Source: Akebia trifoliata | Taxonomy: Eukaryota; Streptophyta; Magnoliopsida; Ranunculales; Lardizabalaceae | Direction of reading: 5' to 3' | Assembly (NCBI GenBank): GCA_017979445.1 | Contig: CM030709.1 | Coordinates: 4,816,001 to 4,880,000, forward strand | Length of the DNA stretch: 64,000 bases | Shown here: piece by piece, positions 49,008 through 60,000 of the stretch | Numbering within the stretch: position 1 is the first letter of the stretch | How the letters are laid out: the number at the start of each line of letters is the position of its first letter | Program-made: the position numbers and the translations under genes | The notes under the pieces: generated by a model | What the model was told of the DNA's origin: nothing | Database searches by the model: none | Seen by the model: the letters and a program-made list of their open reading frames with translations, nothing else

Positions 49008-49218
49008 GAGTTGTGATAATCTAACTTACCCTCGCGTCATACTCAATCGACATTCCTGATGTGACATGTTCAAGAATCGTAGATTTGCACTTCTTAGGAT
49101 ACAAAACTGGAAAAGTGCACTTTTGTATCCCGAGGAATGCCAATGTACGATTTCCGAACATATCACGTCAATGATGCCAATTGAGTAAGCAACGTGGATA
49201 AGATTATCATGATTCTTT
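49008..49218. mobile_element. Foldback MITE (GTGATAATCTAAC)
   Basis: The left GTTGTGATAATCTAAC and the right GATTATCATGATTC are inverse. Inner arms ACTCAATCGACATTCC and GCCAATTGAGTAAG, with a GGATACAAAAC/GTATCCCGAGG centre. Family as at 22711-22933. Confidence 0.7.
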
Positions 49219-50207
49219 TACATTATCTATCAGTCTAACCTAATCCACTTCTCGGCAATCTAGTGTAAAAATAATAATGTACATTAATTAATTAAAAATG
49301 TTAAAATTATAGAATTGAGGGACGGCAAGAATTAGTGAAAAATGTTAAAAAAATAAAAAAGAAAACGAAAAATGATTATTATATGACTTAGGTCATCTTT
49401 TCTTCTTCAAACTTGAAATAGTTGAAAGAGCCCACGATGGAATTTTCATAGAAAAGTCATACAGTGGAATTAATCAGTTATTGGACTGTAACGAAGGGAC
49501 TATTGTGATGTAATCTGACTTTCTTTGTTCTTCTATGCTTTTGTGTACTTCAAAATTTTATGAAAAAGTCAACAATTGCAACAAATCTTTAAATGAACTT
49601 GGAATTATCTTAAATAGTGTTTTATAGGATATTTTACAAAAAAGATAAAAATATTATATATGATATTTTAAATTATTTATCATTCAAAGAAAATGATTGT
49701 TGATTTGGACTAAGGATTGTTAGAATCAAATAATAGAAATCAGTTTTCAAAATCTTGTTTGGCTATCCTATTTTTGAAAATTAATTTTTTGATAACTGAT
49801 TTTATATAAAAACTTTTAAATTAAATGTCTTGATGTTAACGATTGTTGTAAAAAATAATCAAAAATATATAATAAAAAGAATAAAATATATAAAAGGATT
49901 TTGACAAGAGATTAAGGGCATTTAGGGTGTTTTCTATTAAATTTAAAAAAAATGTCCACGGTCAAAGATATGCCTAGATCATGCAAAAAAACATAAAATA
50001 AAATAATAATTTTAATATAAAAGTTATTATATATTATTATTATTATTGAACTTAGGTAGGTCTCTTAAAGAATTCGATTAACTCTTAAGGCATGTGCAAT
50101 TCCCACCACGCACCAAGTAATTTTTGGGATAAGTCCTTGAGAATGGCTTCTAAGGGGGATTTAAACTCAAGACTGTGGTCGTGAGGGTATAATTAGCAAT
50201 TGAATAA
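49219..50207. other. Intergenic AT-rich stretch, nothing seen
   Basis: No gene, RNA or structured repeat recognised. Confidence 0.5.
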
Positions 50208-50402
50208 TGATAAACTAACCCCCCCTCTTGATATACACCCCTAACGTGACATGTGGTAGAATCATATATTTTTTCCTCAAGATACACAATTGCACATATT
50301 TAAGGAGATGTGTAGTTCAGTATCTTGAGGAAATATATGATTGTGGCATGTGTCACATCAAGAGTGTATGTATGGGGGGGGGGGTTTAGAATATCACGAC
50401 GG
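50208..50402. mobile_element. Foldback MITE ending in a G-run
   Basis: The left AACCCCCCCTCTTGATATAC pairs with the right GTATGTATGGGGGGGGGGTT. Inner arms are TAGAATCATATATTTTTTCC and its inverse around CTCAAGATACACAATTGCAC. The right end AGAATATCACGAC matches the family terminus. Confidence 0.65.
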
Positions 50403-50420
50403 GGCGGGGGGGGGGGGGGA
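50401..50420. repeat. G-run (potential G-quadruplex)
   Basis: GGGGCGGGGGGGGGGGGGG follows a separate ten-G run at 50374-50383. Could form quadruplex DNA; also a place where assembly errors are likely. Confidence 0.6.
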
Positions 50421-50437
50421 GTGTTGGTTTAGAATAT

Positions 50438-50617
50438 CACGACTCTTGGCAATGTGACCCGACTTCCAAACATATCTTCACCGAGTGTACTAGCCATTAA
50501 CTCGGCTTGCCAAACCCACTTCCTCCTCACGACTCTTGGCAATGTGACCCGACTTCCAAACATATCTTCACCGAGTGTACTAGCCATTAACTCGGCTTGC
50601 CAAACCCACTTCGTCCT
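50438..50617 (+). repeat. 90-bp tandem repeat (2 copies)
   Basis: CACGACTCTTGGCAATGTGA begins copies at 50438 and 50528, differing by about one base. The 90-bp period (30 codons) keeps frames open on both strands, giving repetitive frames that are not genes. Confidence 0.9.
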
Positions 50618-50752
50618 CCCCTGCCCTTCACTCATTGACCTACCCCCCACCCCCACCAACCAAATATTAAGGCTGTTTTTTTAAAAACTAATATGGGTAT
50701 ACTATTTTATAAGTAGAAATTCTTTATCTTAAATTATTTGCAATTCTTTAAC

Positions 50753-51107
50753 AGAGTTGATATTGGCACCTCAACTTTTACTTATTACACCCCAATTACA
50801 AATAAAGAAAATAAGTGAAGGGCTGAGAATAAATAAAAGTTAGAGTGTCACTAGAAGCTCTCTAGTTTTTTTTTTTTTTCTATTTTTTCAAGTTTAAGAT
50901 TTTATATGAGACTAATCATAATTGTAAACATCTATAAAAATTATTTGAACAAGTGCTATAATATTGTTTTTATAATCTTGAGATTAAAATTTGAGCCAAA
51001 GGTAATGTTTGAAGAGTGTGTTCAAATCTTTAATTAGGGTGTGATAAATAATTTAAGAAATCGGGGTGTAATAAGTAATAGTTTGGGTGCCCAATACCAG
51101 CTCTCTT
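50753..51107. mobile_element. MITE with CAACTTTTACTTATTACACC ends
   Basis: The left CAACTTTTACTTATTACACC and the right GGTGTAATAAGTAATAGTTT are inverse, with outer ends AGAGTTGATATTGGCACC and GGTGCCCAATACCAGCTCT. Same family as 8522-8771, here outside the duplicated array. It also has an internal partial end near 50835. Confidence 0.7.
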
Positions 51108-51849
51108 AAATAAACTTAGAATTTTTTTTTTTTTTTTCTGAAATATGAAAACTTTATGATAAAAACTTATATTCATAATATGTATATGCATGGGGTCTCA
51201 AAATGTCCACTTGATCTAAACCATAATGAGACAGTCTGACTAAAATCTCTCAAAGTGTAAGACTTAGATGAGTAAACTCCCAACAAAAATGGGGTTCACA
51301 TGCAACTTGAATGATGTGATGCACGTGTGGATTACTTATTATCTCACAAAGAACACATCATGAAGCAATCCCACCGTTGATTTCATGCCTAACAAATCAT
51401 GCATTTTGATGGGCCCACACACATACCTAGATAAATATATTCAACTAAAGCAATAATAATAATAATAAAAAAGTAAAGTACTCATGTGGTATCTCATTAG
51501 CTTTTTTCCAACATATAATGAAGTTTCAGAAAGTGGGTTTGATATAAATCCACTAACCCAACAGTAGTAATTAAAAGTGGTTTTAGTTTGCTTTTTTATC
51601 TCACTTTCTTATGTCAAATAGTAACTTACAAAGCTTTGGGGGCCTTTGACAATCAAAGGTTTTGACTAAATGAATCAACCATCTTTCAACCTTAGCCTGC
51701 CACGTGTCATATGTATATCACATCTGAAGATGAGCCATAGCTTCCAAACTACATTGATCTCAAGATCCTAACCATCCATATATAAATCATTTATCACTTT
51801 TTTAACTATTCAAACTTCAATCAAAATCAGAGTCGTTTTGGACTAGGGG
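51108..51849. other. Intergenic, nothing gene-like
   Basis: Contains a GCCACGTGTCA motif at about 51699 and GCACGTG at about 51321 (G-box type), but no transcription unit was recognised next to them. Confidence 0.45.
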
Positions 51850-52060
51850 CGCATTTACAGTGGGGGTACTTTGCCCCTACAAAAATTTTCAAAGTCTATA
51901 GATTAATGAGCTATTATGACAAATCTTAGTAGCGAATAAAAAAAATCTACCACTATTTCTCTCACAAAATATTTTTCTCACTCTAAGTTGCCCCCACAAT
52001 TTTTTTTTCTACTCTTATTTGCCGTCATATGGGCAAAATCTTGGCTCCGTCTTTAGTTTA
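51850..52060. mobile_element. Short MITE (CTAGGGGCG...GGCTCCGTC ends)
   Basis: The left GACTAGGGGCGCATTTACAG and the right AAATCTTGGCTCCGTCTTTA are imperfect inverses. The internal sequence (AGTGGGGGTACTT...AATTTTCAAAGTCTATA) recurs at the window end (63868-64000), showing a dispersed repeat. Confidence 0.5.
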
Positions 52061-53692
52061 GACCATTTATTTAAGTAGATGTGGTAGTTAGAAATTAGCA
52101 ATAATACTGATTTTTGGCATGTAGGTGTACCTATATTGGTGGACCTTAGTGAACCATGAACCAGTGGGTTAGAAAGTGTGCCATTTCACCTAAGGGAGTT
52201 GGGATTAATTGCTAGCTACCAACTCTTGGGGGCACAAGAGTCCTAATGTTCTAATTAATTGTTGCATCGATTTGCAAATTTTTGTCAAGTTTCTATCTCC
52301 TATCTATTGATGAGATGGTAAATTATCTCTTAATCTTTTGTATATCACACTCTAACAATCAAGTCTATAATAGAGTAATACGATACATGAGAGTGAAATT
52401 CCATACATTTGATTTTGTCATTCCCCTTTATATAATTTTAAGAATTCTTGATCATTTTATTTTTGGATTTATCTGGTGTGTAAATATTTTGTACTTAATT
52501 AGGGGTACGTTGAGCTACAACATGGAGGCAACTCCCCTTGTCGAAGGGTCTAATGGTAGAATCCTCAGACCAATTTTTTTAGGGTTATTGAAAAAGGTAA
52601 TTATGTAATATTTTCTTAAATTTTTTCTATTTTAGTGAGATAAACATGTTTTTTTTAATTTATATTTCAATTTTTTTTAGAGATTTCTAAGATTATAAAA
52701 CTCAAAAGAAAATAGTGTGATTGAATTTTTTATCTGATCCATGGACGTAGGCAAATTGTTGAACCACTTAAAATTATTGTGTTTAAGTGAGATTTTGTTT
52801 TCTTTATTATTTCATTTTTTTCACATTATCTACATCATTTCTAAATGACATGCTTATGTCATCGCAAACTCATTTCTTAGACCATGTTTTGTTATTGTTT
52901 TGGCCTTCGAAGTCTAATGCTTTCTTCCTCAAGATTATTTCAAAGCTTACATGAAAGAAGAATTTGGGAGTTCATTCCCGATTTAAGGATTATTAAAGTG
53001 ACCTTTCTCGAGATCTAATATATTGTTTAGTCCTGGTACTCGGGTTGTCTTGGAATTTATTTTCCTGTCCATCAACGAACATGTGTCTTTTTCTTATTGG
53101 CCAAAGTATAATCTTAATAAAATAAGTCAAATTTTTAAATAAATAATTTATTTATATTAAAATGTAGATGTAAACACTATACATCCACCAACACACAGAG
53201 ATCAGTTTAATAAGGTTTGATTGGTCCGAGATGAGAACACTCAGCCGAGTCAACTTGATCTTGATGTGTACTCAAGGCTGAGTGTAGAGTAGAAGTGGTA
53301 GCGAGACCTCAGAGGACTGATTAAGATAGGGAGTGATGTTTGGGTATACGTTTGTGGTTATCTAATTATAGGATTCCCATTAATTAATTAGTTGTTGTTC
53401 ATGGTGGTTATATAATTATTCTCTCTTGAGGAAAGATCTGTACTCAGGGTCATTGATATTTTCATCATATTTTTCATTGTTTCTTGAGGAATGAAAGAAG
53501 AATAATTCTACGCCAATTTGAATTTTACTATCAAGCTTTAAATGTATTTTTTTTGTCCCCGAGAATTAGACTTTGAAAATAGGCTCTTTTGAACGTTTCT
53601 AATATATAAAAAATATTTCATTTCAAACACTTTGCTATGATTAATGTATTAAATATTGATTTTGATCAACGTAAAAGTGAAAATATTTGGAG
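52061..53692. other. Intergenic with an LTR-like fragment
   Basis: No gene recognised. A 108-codon open frame at 52282 begins with TTG and has no recognised domain. 53140-53480 (containing GACCTCAGAGGACTGATTAA) has the look of a retroelement LTR remnant but lacks a partner. Confidence 0.35.
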
Positions 53693-53882
53693 TTGTATGA
53701 TAATTAATAGAGTCGACGCCCTCCCTTTGACACACGTCCCCATCACAGAATCGTAGATCATTTGTCTCAGGATACACAAGAAAAGATTTATGATTATGCA
53801 TATCCCGAGAAAAATAATCTATGATTCTGTGATGGGGACCTAGAAGGACGTGTGTCAGAGGGGGTATTATAAAATCATTACA
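53693..53882. mobile_element. Foldback MITE (palindromic, GATAAT family)
   Basis: CGCCCTCCCTTTGACACACG at the left pairs with GTGTGTCAGAGGGGG at the right. Inner arms CCCCATCACAGAATCGTAGA and TCTATGATTCTGTGATGGGG surround CAGGATACACAAG. Probably a fold-back relative of 22711-22933. Confidence 0.7.
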
Positions 53883-54800
53883 CTAATTGGTGTAGTTTTA
53901 ATGAAGATGATGAGAATATTATAAAAATAATTGAAAGGTTGAGAATTTTTTTTTTCCAAATATTGAAACACATTTGAAAGTTGTAAAAATACAATAAACA
54001 ACAACATGAAATTAGAATTTGAAGATTAATAATGTTCCACTGTTGCTAAATCCCTTCTCATATGTCACCTCGATTTACAACGATGTGATGTACTCTGCAT
54101 CGTTGTCTCAGTAAACAGCTTCCTTTGATGACGATGACTCCCCTAATCACATGGTAGGACGATTGTTGTTAGAGCTATATATGATGAGAATTACACATGG
54201 TAATTGACTCAATTTCCTCTCAACTCTTAACAACATGACGATGATGAGACGATGAGCTTTGTGGTTAAGGTGGAAGTCAAAACTACCTAAACTAACTTTA
54301 CATGATGCATGTCCAAGACCTTATCCATTATCTCCATTTTTTCACCCACTCATTTATAATTATCTTAGTGTCTTCTTCTTCAAGAGCCAATCATTTAAAA
54401 TACTTTTGAGGTTTCATATTTGAAAATTTTCATTTTTAGGTGGGATATCAATTGCAAGGATGAGAAGTGATTGTCAACATGTCTTCTTCATTAAACTTTT
54501 TTTTTCTTCTAATCTCATATCCCTTTCTCTTCCTCTTTATTTTAATAGGTCTAATTCTTTTTTTTTTTTTTTTTCTTATTTGGCCTTTAAGAGATTTTTT
54601 TTTTTATAAAAAAAACTTATCCTAATTCGTTTAATCCTCTATTTTGTGATTACTTGCAACTTGTATTATACGTTCCTTTTTTATTTAAACACCAATGAAA
54701 TTGTGTATTTCCACATGATATCCATTTTGGCGTTAGAAAGTCAAACGATGTGGCTTATGACCTAATTTACGTGTAATCCTCAAAACGATTATTGTTTGTA
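53883..54800. other. Intergenic, nothing seen
   Basis: Repetitive GATGATGACGATG words near 54110-54260 and homopolymer T runs; no gene or element recognised. Confidence 0.5.
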
Positions 54801-54930
54801 ACCCTATCTATTAAGAAAATCTATAGAAAATTGATGGGTGACGATTCTTTAACTTGTAAATCACTTTTGATAGGGTTAAAAGTTTCGGGAAGAGTTGAAC
54901 ATTTTATTTTTTTAGAATGATTTCTTTGCT
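54801..54930. mobile_element. Decayed fragment of the multi-arm foldback family
   Basis: AACTTGTAAATCACTTTTGA followed by TAGGGTTAAAAGTTTCGG matches the centre of element 6 (55935-55975), then degenerates. Only one arm remains. Confidence 0.5.
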
Positions 54931-55239
54931 TCTAATAAATATTGGAAAGAAGTTGTCAAACGAGATTGTTAAATTCTAGTGTTTCCTAATCCCAAAATTA
55001 GTGACTAGAAACTCCCTCAAAGGATTTATCTCAACTTTTTTGATATGTGTGGTATGTAGGGTATTGCCTGTACCCTAGGATTCTCGGGTACATGGGTGAT
55101 CAATTGCCTCATCGCTGCTAGCTTGGTACAACCCCGTAATCAAATATGCATTTATACTTTTTTAATTTTTTTTTTCAATTATTATTTAGAATTATAACAT
55201 TCTTTAAAAAAGGGTAAAATATTTTCATATTCACAAAAT

Positions 55240-55253
55240 ATATATATATATAT

Positions 55254-55301
<48 letters not shown>
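55240..55301. repeat. (TA)n microsatellite at element 5
   Basis: About 30 TA units with one GA interruption, abutting the left end of element 5. Confidence 0.95.
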
Positions 55302-55303
<2 letters not shown>

Positions 55304-55678
55304 GAAATGTTCAGCACCCTAAGTTTTACCACACACTTTAACAAACGTTTTTTGTCCTACATGGGTTAGAAGTTTTGGAATGAGCTGATTTTTGGTGAGG
55401 ATGATCTCTATGATTAGAAGATCATCCTCCCCAAAAATCAGCCCATTCCGAAATGTTTAGCCCCATGTTTACACGTTGAAAAATCGTGGACCGTCCATTT
55501 TTTGTAAATCAATTTTGATGGGGTTAGAAGTTTTGGAATGAGCTGATTTTTGGTGAGGATGATCTCCTCACCATAGAGATCATCCTCACCAAAAATCAGC
55601 TCATTCCGAAACTTCTAACCCATGTAAGACAAAACGCGTTTGTTAAAGTGTGTGGTAAAACTAAGGGTGGCGAACGGG

Positions 55679-55682
<4 letters not shown>
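55302..55682. mobile_element. Multi-arm foldback element 5 in (TA)n
   Basis: Begins GGGAAATGTTCAGCACCCTA and ends GGTGGCGAACGGGACC. Nearly identical in layout and orientation to element 4: two hairpins of GAGCTGATTTTTGGTGAGG arms, TGGACCGTCCA in the centre, and terminal arms with CACACACTTTAACAAACG. Confidence 0.92.
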
Positions 55683-55709
<27 letters not shown>

Positions 55710-56120
55710 GGGTCAGGTTCAAGGGCCATATGAGAAAACATATGTAAAAACTTTCATTTTTAATAAAATTTTAAAATATGGGTTAGAAATTTTGGATTGA
55801 GTTGATTTTTTGTGAGGATGATCTCTATGATGGGAATATCATCAAAAAAAAAAAAAATCAGCCCAATCTGAAACTTCTAACCCCATTAAAAGTGATTTAG
55901 AATGTAGACCGTCGATTTTTTACCAATTTTTATCACTAATTTGTAAATCACTTTTGATGGATTTAGAAGTTTCTGATTGAGCTGATTTTTTGTGAGGATG
56001 ATCTTTTCATCATAGTGACCATCCTTGCAAAAAATCAGCTCAATCCAAAACCTCTAACTCTTATTTTGAAAAATGAAAGTTTTTTCATATGTTTTCTCAT
56101 ATGGCCCTTGAACCGCCCCC
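55710..56120. mobile_element. Multi-arm foldback element 6 (different ends, same core)
   Basis: Separated from element 5 only by (AT)n (55683-55709). The ends are GGGTCAGGTTCAAGGGCCAT and ATGGCCCTTGAACC, with CATATGAGAAAACATATG arms, unrelated to the ends of elements 1-5. The core again has four alternating copies of the GAGCTGATTTTTTGTGAGG motif and TAGACCGTCGA in the centre. (TA)n follows at 56121-56133. Confidence 0.88.
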
Positions 56121-56133
56121 TATATATATATAT

Positions 56134-56566
56134 TTAAAATTTTCAAAATCAAATTAAATCATTAGACAAACAATCCAACTCATTGGATTGTCCAACATTT
56201 TAAATGAAAATTAAATTGTTAGGGTGTTAAAGTAAGTTATTAAAATATTGGACATTCCAACATTTTAATCATGTTGGAGGTATTTTTAGTAAGCCAGTGT
56301 ATTTTAACACATTAAAACATTAGATGGTCTTAACAAGTTACTAAAACAGGACTTAATTCGTTTTGGTAATTTTTTTAAAAATAGATTTTTTTTCTTTTTA
56401 AAATATTTAACCGTTTTTAGTAATTTTCCTTTTAAAAAATTATATATTTCACCTATCTAAAATAATAAAAAAAGAAAAAGAAAAAGAAAAAAAAAAAAAC
56501 AGTAGTGGCATTTATGTTAATATATAAAAATATAAGGGTAATTTAAGAAATTAGAAATAAGAGCAG
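56134..56566. other. Upstream region of the vWA-RING gene
   Basis: AT-rich. 56160-56290 has an imperfect inverted repeat with ATCCAACTCATTGGATTGTC. 56440-56500 is A-rich. No further gene. Confidence 0.5.
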
Positions 56567-56573
56567 TATATAA
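56567..56573 (+). promoter_or_regulatory. Probable TATA box of the vWA-RING gene
   Basis: TATATAA lies about 530 bp before the start codon, where sequence changes from AT-rich intergenic to pyrimidine-rich leader (CTATCTTTCC, CTCTTTCTC). This predicts transcription starting near 56600. Inferred from sequence only; TATATAAAAA at 56521 is an alternative. Confidence 0.5.
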
Positions 56574-56660
56574 CCCTATCTTTCCATTCGCAACCAAATC
56601 GTTTCGCTCTTTCTCAACTGTAAAAAAATAAAATAAAATAAAATAATAAAAAGGCTGCAA

Positions 56661-56735
56661 ATGTTGGTTTCGCTATCTACAAAGGTCAAAACCAGAGCTC
56701 TAATGGCGGCCAAGAAGAATAGAGGAAAAGCCTAA
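56661..56735 (+). promoter_or_regulatory. Upstream ORF 1 in the leader (24 codons)
   Basis: ATG TTG GTT TCG CTA ... GGA AAA GCC TAA, with an internal in-frame ATG and a basic C-terminal half (AAKKNRGK). It sits in the predicted 5' leader, so it could reduce or condition translation of the main frame. No peptide family recognised. Confidence 0.4.
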
Positions 56736-56767
56736 ATTTCCTTTTACGACTAAGCCTCTTTGTTGAC

Positions 56768-56833
56768 ATGCGATTTCGTCAAATACGTTCAAACAAAGCT
56801 CTCTGCGACTATTTCTCCATTCAAACTACTTAG
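56768..56833 (+). promoter_or_regulatory. Upstream ORF 2 in the leader (21 codons)
   Basis: ATG CGA TTT CGT CAA ... CAA ACT ACT TAG. It ends 266 bp before the main start; no other ATG lies between, so reinitiation at the main start is plausible. Confidence 0.4.
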
Positions 56834-57099
56834 TCGCCGTTTTTTATTTTTATTTTTGGGAAGTTCTTTTCGCGTTCTCTCGTTTTTGGATCACCAACCT
56901 TAGTTGAAAACTTGAAATCTCCCCAGTTTTCGAGGATATCTGCAAAAGAGATAAAAGAAAAGAAACGAAAGCGAAAGCGAAGCATATCGATTCTCTGGTT
57001 TTGAATCTCAAAAACCCGAATAAGATCTAAGAATCTTTGTGAAGGACTGGTAGTCGAAGATCCGATTTTTTTTCCGCAAAGGCTCAGATCCAGGAGAAA

Positions 57100-60000
57100 A
57101 TGGGAAGCAAATGGAGGAAAGCTAAGATTGCTCTTAGATCAAATCTCTGCATTTATGTTCCTAGAACTCTAGAAGAAGTTTCTTCTTCAGTTGATGTTGT
57201 TGGGAGATTCTCAGACTCTTCTTTGCCCTCTCCTTCACTTTCACCAGTGAACGGACGTTCAGATTCTCTACTGGTCGCTCCATCTACGCCAACTCCTTCT
57301 TCTGGCCTTCGATTGGCGAAAACCGGAAGCAGGTCTTCAAAGGTTTGCTAATTTGCTATACTTGGTGCTTGAAATTCCATTCGATTTTAATTTTGCTACA
57401 ATTTTTTTAAACATATTTTTAGTATTTCACCCGAGAGATCCGTAGTTCTCGATCAAACGTTTTTATATGAAATATATATCGAGAAAAATAGAAATTTTGG
57501 TGTTTTTTTTTTCCGGATTTGTATGTTATGTTTGTTTATGAGATTTATACTGATATTGAGTCAGTATTCGTCATTATTTCTGCTTAAATTTCAGGGTAGT
57601 TTAAAATTTTTCTCCTTCTTTTGAATTAAATACGCTGTTATCTTTTTGTACAAATTTATAATAATAATGAACGACGATCTTCTGGTTTTTAGTTGATAAA
57701 ATTTGTCTATAATTCGGATACACCCAACGGGTTCTTTTGGGGCTTTTTATTTATTTATATTATATTATTTTAATTTTAATTTTGGTTGGAAATAAGCAAC
57801 CGGTGTTTGTTGTTTTGGCCTCTTTGTTGTGAGTTTGGCTTGTGAGGATAAAATTTAGTAGAATCTTGGAGGAATATTGTCATTTAGTTCATTAGGAAAG
57901 GAAAACTACAGGGGTACCTTTCCTTTTCATCCTTCCCTTGAAGGGGAAAGTAGCTTCTTTGGTCAGCAATTACTACACTCTTCCACATGTAGTGTTCTTC
58001 TTTAAACAAAAGTATGTGGACCGTTTATTGCTAGCTTTCCAGCGGTAAGCCTCATCAAAGGCACAATGAAAAGGAAGAATATGGTACCACTACTCATGAT
58101 GTCTCCCTCCCTTGGCTTTGGTAATCTTTCTTGATTGACTTGAAAGCGCTTTATTACTAGTTAGTGTAAGAGTAAAATAGCTGACACCCATAATTTTTTT
58201 TTTTGCTTATTTCCTTCGGTTTTTCTAGATCCTGGACTTTACTTGGTTGTGCAATGCTGCTCTTTTGGTGGGACAGCTGGGATTATTGGAAAACAATGGC
58301 CTTAACCTTGGGTTGAGGCTCCTCATCAACGTGACCATTGGGATGTTAGGGATTCCCAAGAAAATGTATCCCTAGGAAAATGTATGTTAATCCCCCAGAA
58401 GATCAGAACTGATCTATAGAAAATCTGTGTTTTTCCTCAAATCCCAACGGCCAGGTTGATGTAGAGCCTCAGCTGGGATTATTTTCATGACTCTTGAGAG
58501 TTTTTGCCCCAGTTTCAGTGCAATTTGTTTTATTCCTTCTCTAAATCGCTAAATTTCTTCTATTCCTTGTCTAGTTTAGTGATCTTATTTAATCAAAAAT
58601 ATGATCCTTCACCTCCCCAAAAATGCCAAGTATTACACTCTTTAACTCCCATTGACCCCTTGAATGTTAGGCTCACCCCTGATAGACCCACACGCTGAAA
58701 ATTAGCATGATTGATGATTTTGGTAGTTGAAATTGAGCATTTTCCGTCATGTGTAGTATGAGCAAGCCCAAGGGTGGGTTCCAAGTCCATTATGATAAAA
58801 GATATCCAATGAATTAATCCACACCTGCACAAACTAGCCTGATACACGATCCCTAGGAATTGGGTTTGGGCATTTGTTTTCATCATGAGCTTTATGGCTA
58901 GGCCCATGGTTGAATAGCATTGATTCAAAGTCCACTATGGAAAATGCTCAAATCTGACATGGAGGAGTTACCTATCAGGTTGACTTTTAGGTTGTAGGCT
59001 TATTGATGGGTGGGCCAAGGCATTCATGAGGTCGGGAGGCCAAAAAAGTATACCACGCGACATTATTTTGTTTGACCGTTGTGTTGGACTTCTACAATAT
59101 TTTTATACGTGTTATCTACAGTATGTATAGGTTAAATTGAACACCGGAGTTGTATGGTTACTATTCAAATAACACCATTAATATAAATGAATAGTTAAAA
59201 AAAGAAGATTTGTTTTTTTTTTCATTCGCGGGAATATTTGGATAGTTGGCCTACCGTGATAGTCGACCTATGGTACACTTCTTGCACAAATAGTTGAGTA
59301 CTAACTTGCTGGGTTCAGTTGACTTGTACAAGACTCGGGAATTTGCTTATTCAAACACTTGACAAAGAAAGTATTTTTAAAAATTCTGGAAACTTGATTA
59401 GTTAAAAAAAAAAGGAACTCTTGAATCTGAATATTTTACTTCTCCAAACTAGATTACTTGACTAAATATATATATCTGCGTTCATGTAATTCCAGGTAGT
59501 AGACTTCATCAGGTTCAAGTAGTGTTTCAAATTTTTACACTAAATTTTGACTAAATATGGTGTAACAGTGCAGTGATTCTCTTCTGCCTTATCACTGCCC
59601 ATTAGCAGACATTGAATACTATACATGTCAATGAATGCCAAAAACAGCTATTTGGGGAATTTCAATTTTAACAGACTTCTTAACGAGACTCACCAAATTT
59701 TTTGTCCTGTACTTCTTTCTAGGCTCATCTCTTGTTTACTTAGATGAACCTTTTTTTGTTTTTAGGTTTTTATTTTTCTAAAACCTTTAATGTAATGGTG
59801 ATGTGTTTTAAACGTTCTTAGATAAGATTTTCTGCGTTGTTCTTTGTGAGATTTTTTTGAGTTGAGTAATCTTTTTTGCTGTTATGATTGCTAAAAGATG
59901 ATTGTAGTCTTGAATGTGATCGAACCGCTTTTATCATTTGCATATCAAAAAAATCATGTGGTTTTTAATCTGAAAATTATGTTTTCTCATGAAATGAAAT

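Noticed and set aside
50429..50684. 76-codon repetitive frames on both strands
   Set aside because: A 90-bp duplication keeps any open frame open; no start context or homology.
52282..52608. 108-codon frame
   Set aside because: Starts at TTG, hydrophobic by AT-richness, no domain recognised.
58593..58928. 111-codon minus-strand frame in the intron
   Set aside because: No recognised domain or splice signals; ends in intronic sequence.
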